Positions 1 through 6,819 of a stretch of DNA of 9,994 nt are shown piece by piece. The position numbers and the translations under genes were made by a program. Origin of the DNA: JAVVVD01 sp964642795 (GTDB taxonomy: Bacteria > Bacillota > Clostridia > Christensenellales > CAG-138); contig CAZXRQ010000063.1 in NCBI GenBank assembly GCA_964642795.1, positions 1 through 9,994 of the forward strand. Direction: 5' to 3'. The notes under the pieces are model-generated. The model ran no database searches, was not told the origin of the DNA, and saw only the letters and a program-made list of their open reading frames with translations. Position 1 is the first letter of the stretch, and the number at the start of each line of letters is the position of its first letter.

Positions 1-365
1 TACAGCCACAGACCAGATTGAAGGTTGCGGATAACAGCGGCGCGAAGGAAATAATGTGCATTCGCGTACTGGGCGGCTCAAGCCGTAAAAGCGCAAACAT
101 CGGCGATGTTATAGTCGCCTCCGTGAAGTCGGCGTCGCCCGGCGGCGCTGTTAAGAAGAAAGACGTCGTAAAGGCAGTCGTAGTGCGTACCGTTTTCGGC
201 GTACAGCGGGCGGACGGCAGCTACATCCGCTTTGACGACAACGCGGCGGTCATTATAAACGACCAGAAGCAGCCCCGCGGCACCCGTATTTTCGGGCCCG
301 TAGCGCGTGAGCTTCGTGAGAAGGACTACATGAAGATAGTCTCCCTCGCGCCCGAAGTGCTTTGA
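1..365 (+). CDS. rplN: Large-subunit ribosomal protein uL14, 5'-truncated by the window edge
   Basis: L14 binds 23S rRNA at the subunit interface and contributes to an intersubunit bridge. Reading in frame from base 3 gives QPQTRLKVADNSGAKE, the conserved start of L14, with bases 1-2 (ta) being the end of the Ile codon of the usual Met-Ile start. About four bases of coding sequence therefore lie outside the window. With Met-Ile restored, the protein would be 122 residues, the normal family length. The conserved IRVLGGS and the C-terminal FGPVARELR motif are both present. The TTG at base 18 is an internal Leu codon, not the start. It is the first visible gene of this spc operon segment, and rpsQ would be expected just upstream. 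Identification is secure. Confidence 0.97.
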   Translation, partial: QPQTRLKVADNSGAKEIMCIRVLGGSSRKSANIGDVIVASVKSASPGGAVKKKDVVKAVVVRTVFGVQRADGSYIRFDDNAAVIINDQKQPRGTRIFGPVARELREKDYMKIVSLAPEVL

Positions 366-378
366 TGGAGGAATAAAG

Positions 379-696
379 ATGAACAAACTCAACGTAAAAC
401 GCGACGATACCGTGGTCATCATCTCCGGCACGGATAAGGGCAAGCAGGGCAAGGTGATGGCGGCGCATCCCGAAAAGGGCCGCGTCGTTGTGCAGAACGC
501 CAACATGATAGTGCGCCATACCAAGCCCCGCAAGCAGGGCGAGCAGGGCGGCCGCATAAACAAGGAAGGCACGATCGACGCATCCAACGTGATGCTGATA
601 TGCCCCAAGTGCGGCAAGGCCACCCGCGTCAGCCACGCTTTTGAGGGCGACAAGAAGGTCCGCATCTGCAAAAAGTGCGGCAAGAATATAGACTGA
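379..696 (+). CDS. rplX: Large-subunit ribosomal protein uL24, zinc-ribbon form
   Basis: L24 is an early 50S assembly protein that binds the 5' domain of 23S rRNA. The 105-residue product has the N-terminal KOW fold (DTVVIISGTDKGKQGKV, about residues 10-26) and the typical central stretch NMIVRHTKP. The C-terminal part carries two CxxC pairs, Cys75/Cys78 and Cys97/Cys100, which form a zinc-ribbon-like knuckle that E. coli L24 lacks but many Firmicutes and thermophiles have. The start is set by GGAGG at 367-371, seven bases before the ATG. The gene lies 13 bases after rplN and 20 before rplE, in the canonical order. Confidence 0.97.
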   Translation: MNKLNVKRDDTVVIISGTDKGKQGKVMAAHPEKGRVVVQNANMIVRHTKPRKQGEQGGRINKEGTIDASNVMLICPKCGKATRVSHAFEGDKKVRICKKCGKNID

Positions 697-700
697 GGTA

Positions 701-707
701 AAGGAGG
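701..707 (+). promoter_or_regulatory. Strong Shine-Dalgarno site for rplE
   Basis: AAGGAGG lies nine bases before the ATG at 717. It matters because L5 here begins with extra residues compared with the usual family start. The strong site, and the lack of any ATG, GTG or TTG codon near the conventional start (around residues 18-21), support the extended protein. Confidence 0.85.
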
Positions 708-716
708 AATAGCCAA

Positions 717-1310
717 ATGGCAGACAAAAAGAAAAAAGTAACCGAAGAAGCCAGAGCCTTTACCGAAAAGCCCCGTCTCAAGGTCAAATACGACGGTGAG
801 ATCGCGCCCGCGCTTCGTGAAAAGTTCGGCTATAAGAACGTGATGGAGATCCCGCGCCTCGAGAAGATAGTGCTCAACATGGGCCTTGGCTCCGAGAAGG
901 ATAATCCCAAGGGCATGGAGATTGCGCTTAACGAGCTGGCGCTGATATCCGGCCAGAAGCCCATAGTTACCAAGGCCAAGAAGTCCGTTGCAAACTTCAA
1001 GGTGCGCGAGGGCATGAACATCGGCGCAAAGGTAACGCTGCGCGGCGATCGTATGTATTACTTCGCCGATAAGCTGATGAATATCGTTTTGCCCCGAGTC
1101 CGTGACTTTCGCGGCATCTCCGACACCAGCTTTGACGGCCGCGGCAATTACGCAATGGGCGTAAAGGAGCAGTTGATATTCCCCGAGATCAACTACGACG
1201 ACGTCGATAAGGTGCGCGGCATGGACATAGTGTTCGTGACCACCGCAAAGACCGACGAAGAAGCCAAGGCGCTGCTCAGCCTGCTGGGTATGCCCTTTGT
1301 ACAGGCCTGA
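717..1310 (+). CDS. rplE: Large-subunit ribosomal protein uL5 with N-terminal extension
   Basis: L5 binds 5S rRNA, joins it to the central protuberance and contacts P-site tRNA. The 197-residue product matches the family from about residue 20: RLKVKYDGEIAPALREKFGY, then NVMEIPRLEKIVLNMG, the GQKPIVTKAKKS motif, and the RDFRGIS region. Most bacterial L5 proteins are about 179 residues. This one has about 18 extra lysine- and glutamate-rich N-terminal residues (MADKKKKVTEEARAFTEKP) that are predicted to be flexible. The extension is supported by a strong Shine-Dalgarno site and no alternative internal start. It lies between rplX and rpsN as in the standard spc operon. Identity is certain; the role of the extension is unknown. 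Confidence 0.97.
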   Translation: MADKKKKVTEEARAFTEKPRLKVKYDGEIAPALREKFGYKNVMEIPRLEKIVLNMGLGSEKDNPKGMEIALNELALISGQKPIVTKAKKSVANFKVREGMNIGAKVTLRGDRMYYFADKLMNIVLPRVRDFRGISDTSFDGRGNYAMGVKEQLIFPEINYDDVDKVRGMDIVFVTTAKTDEEAKALLSLLGMPFVQA

Positions 1311-1311
1311 T

Positions 1312-1318
1312 AAGGAGG
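1312..1318 (+). promoter_or_regulatory. Shine-Dalgarno site deciding the GTG start of rpsN
   Basis: AAGGAGG overlaps the end of the rplE stop region and lies ten bases before the GTG at 1329. It fixes a GTG start that gives the full conserved N-terminus MAKTSMKIKQ. Confidence 0.8.
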
Positions 1319-1328
1319 AAGTTAAACA

Positions 1329-1514
1329 GTGGCAAAGACAAGCATGAAGATCAAACAGTCGCGCGCGCCCAAGTACTCCACCAGAGCTTATACGCGCTGC
1401 CGCATCTGCGGCCGCCCGCACTCGGTGCTGCGCAAGTATGGCATATGCCGCATCTGCTTCCGCGAGCTGGCGTACAAGGGCGAGATCCCCGGCGTCCGCA
1501 AGGCGAGCTGGTAA
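1329..1514 (+). CDS. rpsN: Small-subunit ribosomal protein uS14, short zinc-binding type
   Basis: S14 is a late-assembling 30S head protein. At 61 residues this is the short C+ form (sometimes called type Z) typical of Firmicutes, not the roughly 100-residue zinc-free form of E. coli. Four cysteines in two CRIC motifs (about residues 24, 27, 40 and 43) would bind one zinc ion. The sequence continues into the conserved CFRELAYKGEIPGVRKASW end. The start codon is GTG. It lies between rplE and rpsH as in B. subtilis. No zinc-free paralogue is present in the window. Confidence 0.97.
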   Translation: MAKTSMKIKQSRAPKYSTRAYTRCRICGRPHSVLRKYGICRICFRELAYKGEIPGVRKASW

Positions 1515-1539
1515 TAAAAGGCGAAAGGAGGAAATCAAT

Positions 1540-1938
1540 ATGTTAGTAACAGATCCCATCGCCGATATGCTTACCCGCATCCGCAATGCGCTGGTAGCCA
1601 GGCACGAGTCCGTGGACGTACCAGCGTCCACCGTTAAGAAGGCCATCGCCGAGATATTGCTCTCGGAGGGTTACATAAAGGGCTATGACCTCCGCGAGGA
1701 CGGCGTAGCTAAGTTCATCCACATAGACCTTAAGTACGGCGCAAACCGTCAGCGGGTCATAACCGGCCTTAAGCGTATCAGCAAGCCCGGCCTTCGGGTT
1801 TACGCGCGCAAGGATCAGATCCCCAAGGTGCTTAATGGCATGGGGATAGCCATCATCTCCACCTCCCGCGGCATAATGACAGACCGCGAGGCCCGTAAAC
1901 AGGGCGTAGGCGGCGAAGTGCTCGCATATGTGTGGTAA
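1540..1938 (+). CDS. rpsH: Small-subunit ribosomal protein uS8
   Basis: S8 is a primary 16S rRNA-binding protein of the central domain and in E. coli also the translational repressor of the spc operon. The 132-residue product starts MLVTDPIADMLTRIRNA, the standard N-terminus, and ends with the family signature STSRGIMTDREARKQGVGG (about residues 107-125) and the final VLAYVW. The frame is open back to 1438, but that upstream part overlaps rpsN. The ATG at 1540 is chosen because AAAGGAGG at 1524-1531 lies eight bases before it and the protein then has the normal length. No convincing E. coli-like S8 repressor hairpin is visible around the rplE start. Confidence 0.97.
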   Translation: MLVTDPIADMLTRIRNALVARHESVDVPASTVKKAIAEILLSEGYIKGYDLREDGVAKFIHIDLKYGANRQRVITGLKRISKPGLRVYARKDQIPKVLNGMGIAIISTSRGIMTDREARKQGVGGEVLAYVW

Positions 1939-1977
1939 GAGGATATAAGCTAAGAATTTACAATGGAGGTGTAACAA

Positions 1978-2517
1978 ATGTCACGAATCGGAAAACTTCC
2001 GATAACCATTCCCGCCGGAGTGACAATCACGGTCGATGACGATAACACCGTGACTGTAAAGGGCCCTAAGGGCCAGCTCAGCGAAAAGATCTCCAAGGAG
2101 ATGACGCTTAAAGAGGAGAACGGCGTATTCACAGTCGCCCGTTCCAGCGAAGATAAGCAGCATCGTGCGCTGCACGGACTGTCCCGCTCCCTCATCAACA
2201 ACATGGTGACGGGCGTAACCCACGGCTTCACCAAGAACCTGGAGATCGTGGGCGTCGGTTACAGGGCGCAGAAGCAGGGCGAGAAGCTGGTGCTCAACAT
2301 GGGCTACAGCCATCCCGTCGAAATGGATCCGCCCGAGGGCATAACCTTTGAAGTGCCTGCACCGACCAAAATCACCGTAAGCGGCATAGATAAGCAGAAG
2401 GTCGGCCAGGTGGCCGCGGATATCCGCCAGGTACGTAAGCCGGAACCCTACAAGGGCAAGGGCATAAGGTACGAGGGCGAGTATGTGCGCCACAAGGAAG
2501 GCAAGACCGCGAAGTAA
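1978..2517 (+). CDS. rplF: Large-subunit ribosomal protein uL6
   Basis: L6 binds 23S rRNA helix 97 near the factor-binding site and is needed for late 50S assembly. The 179-residue product has the usual length and the duplicated two-domain layout. It starts MSRIGKLPITIPAGV, has GVGYRAQKQGEKLVLNMGYS in the second domain, and ends with the RNA-binding signature RKPEPYKGKGIRYEGEYV followed by a lysine-rich tail. GGAGGTG at 1965-1971 lies six bases before the ATG. The 39-base gap from rpsH is the longest within the ribosomal-protein part up to secY but holds nothing beyond the ribosome binding site. Confidence 0.97.
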   Translation: MSRIGKLPITIPAGVTITVDDDNTVTVKGPKGQLSEKISKEMTLKEENGVFTVARSSEDKQHRALHGLSRSLINNMVTGVTHGFTKNLEIVGVGYRAQKQGEKLVLNMGYSHPVEMDPPEGITFEVPAPTKITVSGIDKQKVGQVAADIRQVRKPEPYKGKGIRYEGEYVRHKEGKTAK

Positions 2518-2539
2518 TGCGTAGATAAGGAGTGACAGT

Positions 2540-2908
2540 ATGATTTCTAAAGTGGATAAAAACGCTGTGCGTAAGGCGCGTCACACCCGTACCCGCAGGC
2601 ACATTGTGGGCGTGGCGAATAAGCCGAGGCTCAATGTATACCGCAGCCTCAACAACGTTTATGCGCAGATAATCAATGATGAAGTCGGCAACACCCTGGT
2701 CGCTGCGTCTACGCTGGATGCAGAGCTCAAGGGCAAGCTGGACGGCAAGACCAAGAAAGAAGCCGCCGCTATGGTTGGCGAACTCGTGGCTCGCCGCGCG
2801 TTGGACAAGGGCATCAAGCAGGTCGTATTCGACCGTGGCGGGTATCTTTACACCGGCCGCGTAGCCGAGGTGGCCGAAGGCGCCCGCAAAGCCGGCCTGG
2901 AATTCTGA
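2540..2908 (+). CDS. rplR: Large-subunit ribosomal protein uL18
   Basis: L18 binds 5S rRNA together with L5 and helps dock it into the 50S central protuberance. The 122-residue product has the basic, 5S-binding N-terminus (RKARHTRTRRHIVG), the PRLNVYRSLNNVYAQII core, the LVAASTLD segment and the conserved C-terminal VVFDRGGYLYTGRV with the terminal AGLEF. AAGGAG at 2527-2532 precedes the ATG. It is placed between rplF and rpsE as in the standard operon. Nothing is missing or rearranged. Confidence 0.97.
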   Translation: MISKVDKNAVRKARHTRTRRHIVGVANKPRLNVYRSLNNVYAQIINDEVGNTLVAASTLDAELKGKLDGKTKKEAAAMVGELVARRALDKGIKQVVFDRGGYLYTGRVAEVAEGARKAGLEF

Positions 2909-2920
2909 GGGAGGTAACAA

Positions 2921-3424
2921 ATGCAGAAACGTATTGACGCATCCGCAACGGATCTGAAGGAAAGGCTTGTGTCCATCAACCGAGTTGCAAAGGTCGTAAA
3001 GGGCGGCCGCAACTTCCGTTTCTCCGCGCTGATGGTAGTTGGCGATGAGAACGGCCGCGTAGGCGTAGGCATGGGCAAGGCCGCTGAGATACCCGAGGCG
3101 GTACGCAAGGGCGTAGAGGACGCAAAGCGCCATATGATAAACGTGCCCATCGTAGGCACAAGCATACCGCACGCCGTGGAAGGCAAGTTCGGCAAGGGGC
3201 ACGTCAGGATGCTTCCCGCTGAAGAAGGTACCGGCGTTATAGCGGGCGGTCCCGCCCGTGCGGTGTTGGAGATGGCAGGCATAAAGGATATACGCACAAA
3301 GAGCTTTGGCTCAAACAATCCTGCCAACTGCGTGAAGGCGACGATAAACGGGCTTACTCAGCTTCGCACCGTTGAGCAGATCGCCAAGCTGCGCGGCAAG
3401 ACTGTTGAAGAGATTCTGGGCTGA
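2921..3424 (+). CDS. rpsE: Small-subunit ribosomal protein uS5
   Basis: S5 sits near the 30S decoding region, affects translational accuracy and forms part of the spectinomycin-binding neighbourhood. The 167-residue product has the N-terminal double-stranded-RNA-binding-like domain with INRVAKVVKGGRNFRFSALM (about residues 19-38). It also has the GRVGVGMGKAAEIPEAV segment and the C-terminal S5 domain with GTGVIAGGPARAVLEMAGI. The VKGGR loop, where spectinomycin resistance mutations fall, looks unaltered. GGGAGGT at 2909-2915 provides a strong binding site six bases before the ATG. Confidence 0.97.
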   Translation: MQKRIDASATDLKERLVSINRVAKVVKGGRNFRFSALMVVGDENGRVGVGMGKAAEIPEAVRKGVEDAKRHMINVPIVGTSIPHAVEGKFGKGHVRMLPAEEGTGVIAGGPARAVLEMAGIKDIRTKSFGSNNPANCVKATINGLTQLRTVEQIAKLRGKTVEEILG

Positions 3425-3439
3425 TAGGAGGCGACGACA

Positions 3440-3631
3440 ATGGCTGCTAAAGCAAAACAACTAAAGATAACCCTGGTAAAGAGCACCATAGGCGCACTTG
3501 AGGATCAGAAGGCGACCGTAAAGGCGTTGGGCCTGCACAAGACCAACAGTACCACCGTCAAGCCGGATAACGAATGTGTTCGCGGCATGATATTCAAGGT
3601 GAAGCACCTTGTCAAGGTCGAAGAAGTTTAA
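3440..3631 (+). CDS. rpmD: Large-subunit ribosomal protein uL30
   Basis: L30 is a small single-domain 50S protein bound to domain II of 23S rRNA. The 63-residue product has the family pattern: LKITLVKSTIG near the N-terminus, the AT-VKALGLHKTNST helix region, and the closing RGMIFKVKHLVKVEEV. AGGAGG at 3426-3431 lies eight bases before the ATG. It lies between rpsE and rplO, the universal position in bacteria that keep this gene. Confidence 0.96.
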   Translation: MAAKAKQLKITLVKSTIGALEDQKATVKALGLHKTNSTTVKPDNECVRGMIFKVKHLVKVEEV

Positions 3632-3643
3632 CGGAGGTTCACT

Positions 3644-4084
3644 ATGAGACTACACGAGTTAGCGCCCCAAGAGGGCTCGACCAGCGCAAGGAAGCGCGTT
3701 GGCCGCGGCACGGGCTCCGGCCTGGGCAAGACCGCCGGCAAGGGTCATAAGGGTCAAAAGGCTCGCAGCGGAAGCAAGAAGAACGGCTTTGAAGGCGGTC
3801 AGATGCCTTTGGCGCGCCGTTTGCCGAAGCGCGGCTTTACCAACATATTTGCTAAGGAATATACCATCATAAACCTGACCGACCTCGAGAGGCTGGATGC
3901 GGGTACGGTGGTAACTGCTGAGCTTCTCAAGCAGATGAAGATAATCAGCAAGATCGAAAAGGACGGCCTCAAGGTTTTGGGCCGCGGCGAACTCACAAAG
4001 CGTTTGGACGTTAAAGCTGCAAAGTTTTCGGAAACGGCCCAGAAAGCCATTGAGGCCGCGGGCGGAACTGTTGAGGTGGTTTGA
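3644..4084 (+). CDS. rplO: Large-subunit ribosomal protein uL15
   Basis: L15 is a 50S assembly protein with a long glycine- and lysine-rich N-terminal extension that threads through 23S rRNA. The 146-residue product shows this clearly: MRLHELAPQEGSTSARKRVG, then GRGTGSGLGKTAGKGHKGQK, then GFEGGQMPLARRLPKRGF, followed by the compact C-terminal domain ending IEAAGGTVEVV. GGAGG near 3633-3637 precedes the ATG. The stop codon overlaps the secY start by one base (TGATG), which suggests translational coupling. Confidence 0.97.
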   Translation: MRLHELAPQEGSTSARKRVGRGTGSGLGKTAGKGHKGQKARSGSKKNGFEGGQMPLARRLPKRGFTNIFAKEYTIINLTDLERLDAGTVVTAELLKQMKIISKIEKDGLKVLGRGELTKRLDVKAAKFSETAQKAIEAAGGTVEVV

Positions 4085-5403
4085 TGTTTAGAACGCTGAT
4101 AAACGCCTGGAAGATCAAGGATATCCGCACCAAGATACTGTATACGCTGCTGCTGGTACTCATCTATCGCTTCGGCTGCTTTATCCCGGTGCCCGGCGTT
4201 AATGCGTCTGCAATCGCAGAGTATGCGGAAAGCTACGATATCCTGAGCTTCCTCAACCTGTTGTCGGGCGGTTCCTTCGGCCAGTTCACCATTTTCGCAA
4301 TGGGTATCACGCCGTACATAACCGGTTCGATAATCATGCAGCTGCTGGCGATAGCCATACCCGCCTTGGAGCGTCTTTCCAAGGAGGAGGACGGCCGCCA
4401 GACGATCGAGCGCATAACCCGCTATGTTGGTATCGGCCTTGCACTGGTTCAGAGCATCGGTATCATACTGAGCCTGGGCGATGAGGTCGTTGTAAACACC
4501 AGCTTCTTCACCTATGCCACCATCGGTATAACCTGTACCGCAGGTACGGCGTTCCTGGTGTGGATGGGTGAGCGTATAACCGAAAAGGGCATTGGCAACG
4601 GAATATCCTTCATTATATTCACGTCCATCTGCTCGCAGGTGCCGCGCGTAATACTCAGCTTCATCAACGGCGTGTTCGTACAGGGCATCTATTATTGGTG
4701 GATACTGCCTGTGCTGCTGGCTGTGGTGCTTATACTGGTAGCCGGTACTGTTGCGGTGGATAAGGCTGTGCGCCGTATCCCCGTGCAGTATGCCAAAAAG
4801 GTGGTCGGCCGCAAGATGTACGGCGGACAGTCCTCGCATATACCGCTCAAGGCCAACGCCAACGGCGTTATGCCCTTGATACTGGCTATGACCATAATCC
4901 AGTTCCCCACGATGATACTGCAAATCGTGGACAGCTACGGCTATTCCACTATGAGCAAATGGCTGTCCGACGCCACAGTAGACACCCAATATGTGGGTTG
5001 GTTCACCAAGTTCTTCATGCAGTACATGAGCCAGGGTACCGCGGTGTACTATATTATATATGCGCTGCTTATCATAGCGTTTGCATATTTCTACACCACG
5101 ATAACCTTCAACCCCGTGGAGATAAGCAAGAACATCCAGCAAAACGGCGGCTTCATCCCCGGCATACGCCCGGGCAAGCCCACCAGCGATTATCTTGCCA
5201 GGATAACCAGCAGGCTTACGCTGTTTGGCGCACTGTTCCTTATGTTCATCGCAATAGTCCCTGCGCTGCTTATGAGCAGCTTCGGCCTTACCAGCATGTT
5301 TGGTCCTACCAGCCTGCTGATAATGGTAAGCGTGGCGCTGGAGACCAGCGAACAGCTGGAATCCCTCATGCTCATGCGGCACTACAAGGGCTTTTTGGGC
5401 TGA
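4084..5403 (+). CDS. secY: Preprotein translocase channel subunit SecY
   Basis: SecY forms the membrane channel that works with SecE, SecG and the motor SecA to export or insert proteins. The 439-residue product has about ten hydrophobic helices. Recognisable parts are the first helix (about 17-36), the plug region with ILSFLNLLSGGSFGQF (53-68), ERITEKGIGNGISFIIF (163-179), RRIPVQYAKK (230-239), PLKANANGVMP (254-264), GGFIPGIRPGKPT (355-367) and the C-terminal MRHYKGF. The start is taken at ATG 4084, overlapping the rplO stop, not at TTG 4081; GAGGTGG at 4073-4079 inside rplO is the binding site. Oddity: the last helix reads FGPTSLLIMVSVALE, with Pro and Ser where family members usually have Gly. 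Confidence 0.96.
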   Translation: MFRTLINAWKIKDIRTKILYTLLLVLIYRFGCFIPVPGVNASAIAEYAESYDILSFLNLLSGGSFGQFTIFAMGITPYITGSIIMQLLAIAIPALERLSKEEDGRQTIERITRYVGIGLALVQSIGIILSLGDEVVVNTSFFTYATIGITCTAGTAFLVWMGERITEKGIGNGISFIIFTSICSQVPRVILSFINGVFVQGIYYWWILPVLLAVVLILVAGTVAVDKAVRRIPVQYAKKVVGRKMYGGQSSHIPLKANANGVMPLILAMTIIQFPTMILQIVDSYGYSTMSKWLSDATVDTQYVGWFTKFFMQYMSQGTAVYYIIYALLIIAFAYFYTTITFNPVEISKNIQQNGGFIPGIRPGKPTSDYLARITSRLTLFGALFLMFIAIVPALLMSSFGLTSMFGPTSLLIMVSVALETSEQLESLMLMRHYKGFLG

Positions 5404-5428
5404 GCGCCGCATAAGAGGGCTGTGTAAT

Positions 5429-6055
5429 ATGAAGCTGGTATTTTTAGGCCCGCCGGGCGCGGGCAAAGGTACGCAGGCTGACAGAGTATGCGAAAGCTAT
5501 GGCATAGCGCACATATCCACCGGCGACATGCTGCGGCGCAATATGCAGTCGGGCACTCCGCTGGGTGCAAAGGCAAAGGCGTTCGTGGACGCCGGCGAAC
5601 TGGTACCGGACGATCTGATCGTTGACATGGTGCGCGACAGGGTCGCTCAGCCGGACTGCGCCAAGGGTTTTCTGCTGGACGGGTTTCCGCGCACGATAGC
5701 GCAGGCTGACGAATTGCAGAAAATATCGCACATTGACATGGTAATAGATATAGACGTACCCGCGCAAGCGCTGATCGGCCGCATAGGCGGACGGCGCATG
5801 TGCGCTGGGTGCGGAGCGGGCTATCATGTATCCACCTATAAATCGGAGATCTGCGAGAGGTGCGGCGCAAAGCTGTACATCCGCGATGATGATAAGCCCG
5901 AAACGGTCAAGAACCGTATCGCGGTATACACGGAAAAGACGCAGCCGCTGATAGATTACTATCGCAAGCTGGATATGCTGTATATCGTGGACGGTGACAA
6001 GGATCCCGATACGGTGTTTTCCTCCGTATGCGCACTGCTTGAGAGGCTCAAATGA
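5429..6055 (+). CDS. adk: Adenylate kinase, zinc-binding LID type
   Basis: This cytoplasmic enzyme interconverts ATP plus AMP and two ADP. The P-loop GPPGAGKGT is at residues 7-15, followed by ISTGDMLR (29-36) and the AMP-binding core FLLDGFPRT (81-89). GRR (121-123) leads into the LID. The LID carries Cys125, Cys128, Cys142 and Cys145, a four-cysteine zinc site as in Gram-positive and long-type enzymes. Only 13 residues separate the two cysteine pairs, fewer than the usual 16, and the whole protein is 208 residues, slightly short of the usual 214-217. A weak AGAGGG at 5414-5419 precedes the ATG. The stop overlaps map by ATGA. Adk downstream of secY is the standard Gram-positive arrangement. 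Confidence 0.96.
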   Translation: MKLVFLGPPGAGKGTQADRVCESYGIAHISTGDMLRRNMQSGTPLGAKAKAFVDAGELVPDDLIVDMVRDRVAQPDCAKGFLLDGFPRTIAQADELQKISHIDMVIDIDVPAQALIGRIGGRRMCAGCGAGYHVSTYKSEICERCGAKLYIRDDDKPETVKNRIAVYTEKTQPLIDYYRKLDMLYIVDGDKDPDTVFSSVCALLERLK

Positions 6056-6819
6056 GCATTACGATCAAAAGCGCCGCGGAGATAGCTAAGATGCGCGAGG
6101 CCGGCCGCGTGGTGGAGCAAACGCTTGCCATGCTGGCCGAGCTTGCAGCGCCGGGAATAAGTACCGACAGGCTGAACCGTGCAGCGGATGAGTTCATCCG
6201 CTCGCAGGGTGCGATACCTTCCTTCCTCAACTACAATGGTTACCCCAAGAGCATATGCACCTCTGTCAACTGCCAGGTGGTGCACGGCATACCGGGCGGC
6301 TATCGTTTGAAGGACGGGGATATACTCAGCGTGGACGTCGGCGCCGAAAAGAAAGGCTGGCACGGGGATGCGGCGCGTACGCTGCTGATAGGCGATGTTG
6401 CGCCGGAGGTGGTGAGGATGGTTGAGGTCACGCGGGAGTGCTTTTTCAAGGGATTGGAGTTTGCGCTCAACGGAAACCATATCGCCGACATATCGCTTGC
6501 GATCCAGCAGCACGCGGAATCCCACGGCTACACGGTGGTACGCGAGCTGATAGGTCACGGTATAGGCTCTCATATGCATGAGCCGCCGGATGTACCTAAC
6601 TACGTGGACCGACGTATAGGCCGGGGCGCAAGACTGCAGCCAGGCATGGCGATAGCCGTGGAGCCCATGATAAACCTCGGTTCGCGCGAGGTAGTACAGC
6701 TGGACGACGGCTGGACCGTGGAAACACGGGACGGAAAACCCAGCGCGCACTATGAAAACACCATAATAATTACCGAAAACGGGCCGGAGCTTACAACTTT
6801 TACTGGTGATATGCCATGA
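6052..6819 (+). CDS. map: Methionine aminopeptidase, type I
   Basis: This cytoplasmic metalloenzyme removes the initiator Met from nascent proteins after deformylation when the second residue is small. The 255-residue product has the pita-bread fold and all five metal ligands: Asp95 (SVDVG), Asp106 (HGDAART), His169 (GHGIG), Glu204 (VEPM) and Glu235 (YENTI). His79 (VVHGIP) and His176 (MHEPP), which help catalysis, are also present. There is no N-terminal zinc-finger or SH3-binding extension, so it is the short type Ia form. It overlaps adk by four bases (ATGA), with GAGAGG at 6041-6046 inside adk, and overlaps the following KOW gene in the same way. Confidence 0.97.
   Translation: MSITIKSAAEIAKMREAGRVVEQTLAMLAELAAPGISTDRLNRAADEFIRSQGAIPSFLNYNGYPKSICTSVNCQVVHGIPGGYRLKDGDILSVDVGAEKKGWHGDAARTLLIGDVAPEVVRMVEVTRECFFKGLEFALNGNHIADISLAIQQHAESHGYTVVRELIGHGIGSHMHEPPDVPNYVDRRIGRGARLQPGMAIAVEPMINLGSREVVQLDDGWTVETRDGKPSAHYENTIIITENGPELTTFTGDMP

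Noticed and set aside
1438..1539. An upstream extension of rpsH, starting inside rpsN
   Set aside because: The frame is open, but the extra residues overlap the zinc-ribbon coding part of rpsN, and S8 has its normal N-terminus and a strong binding site at ATG 1540.
78..1646. A 522-codon open frame on the minus strand across rplN to rpsH
   Set aside because: It lies opposite five well-conserved ribosomal protein genes, and its translation is low-complexity His/Ala/Leu-rich sequence with no known motif. Long antisense frames are expected where the sense codons rarely create reverse-strand stops.
3799..5466. A 555-codon open frame on the minus strand across rplO, secY and the adk start
   Set aside because: It is opposite secY, rich in His, Tyr and Gln as expected from the reverse reading of membrane-helix codons, and has no recognisable domain or ribosome binding site.
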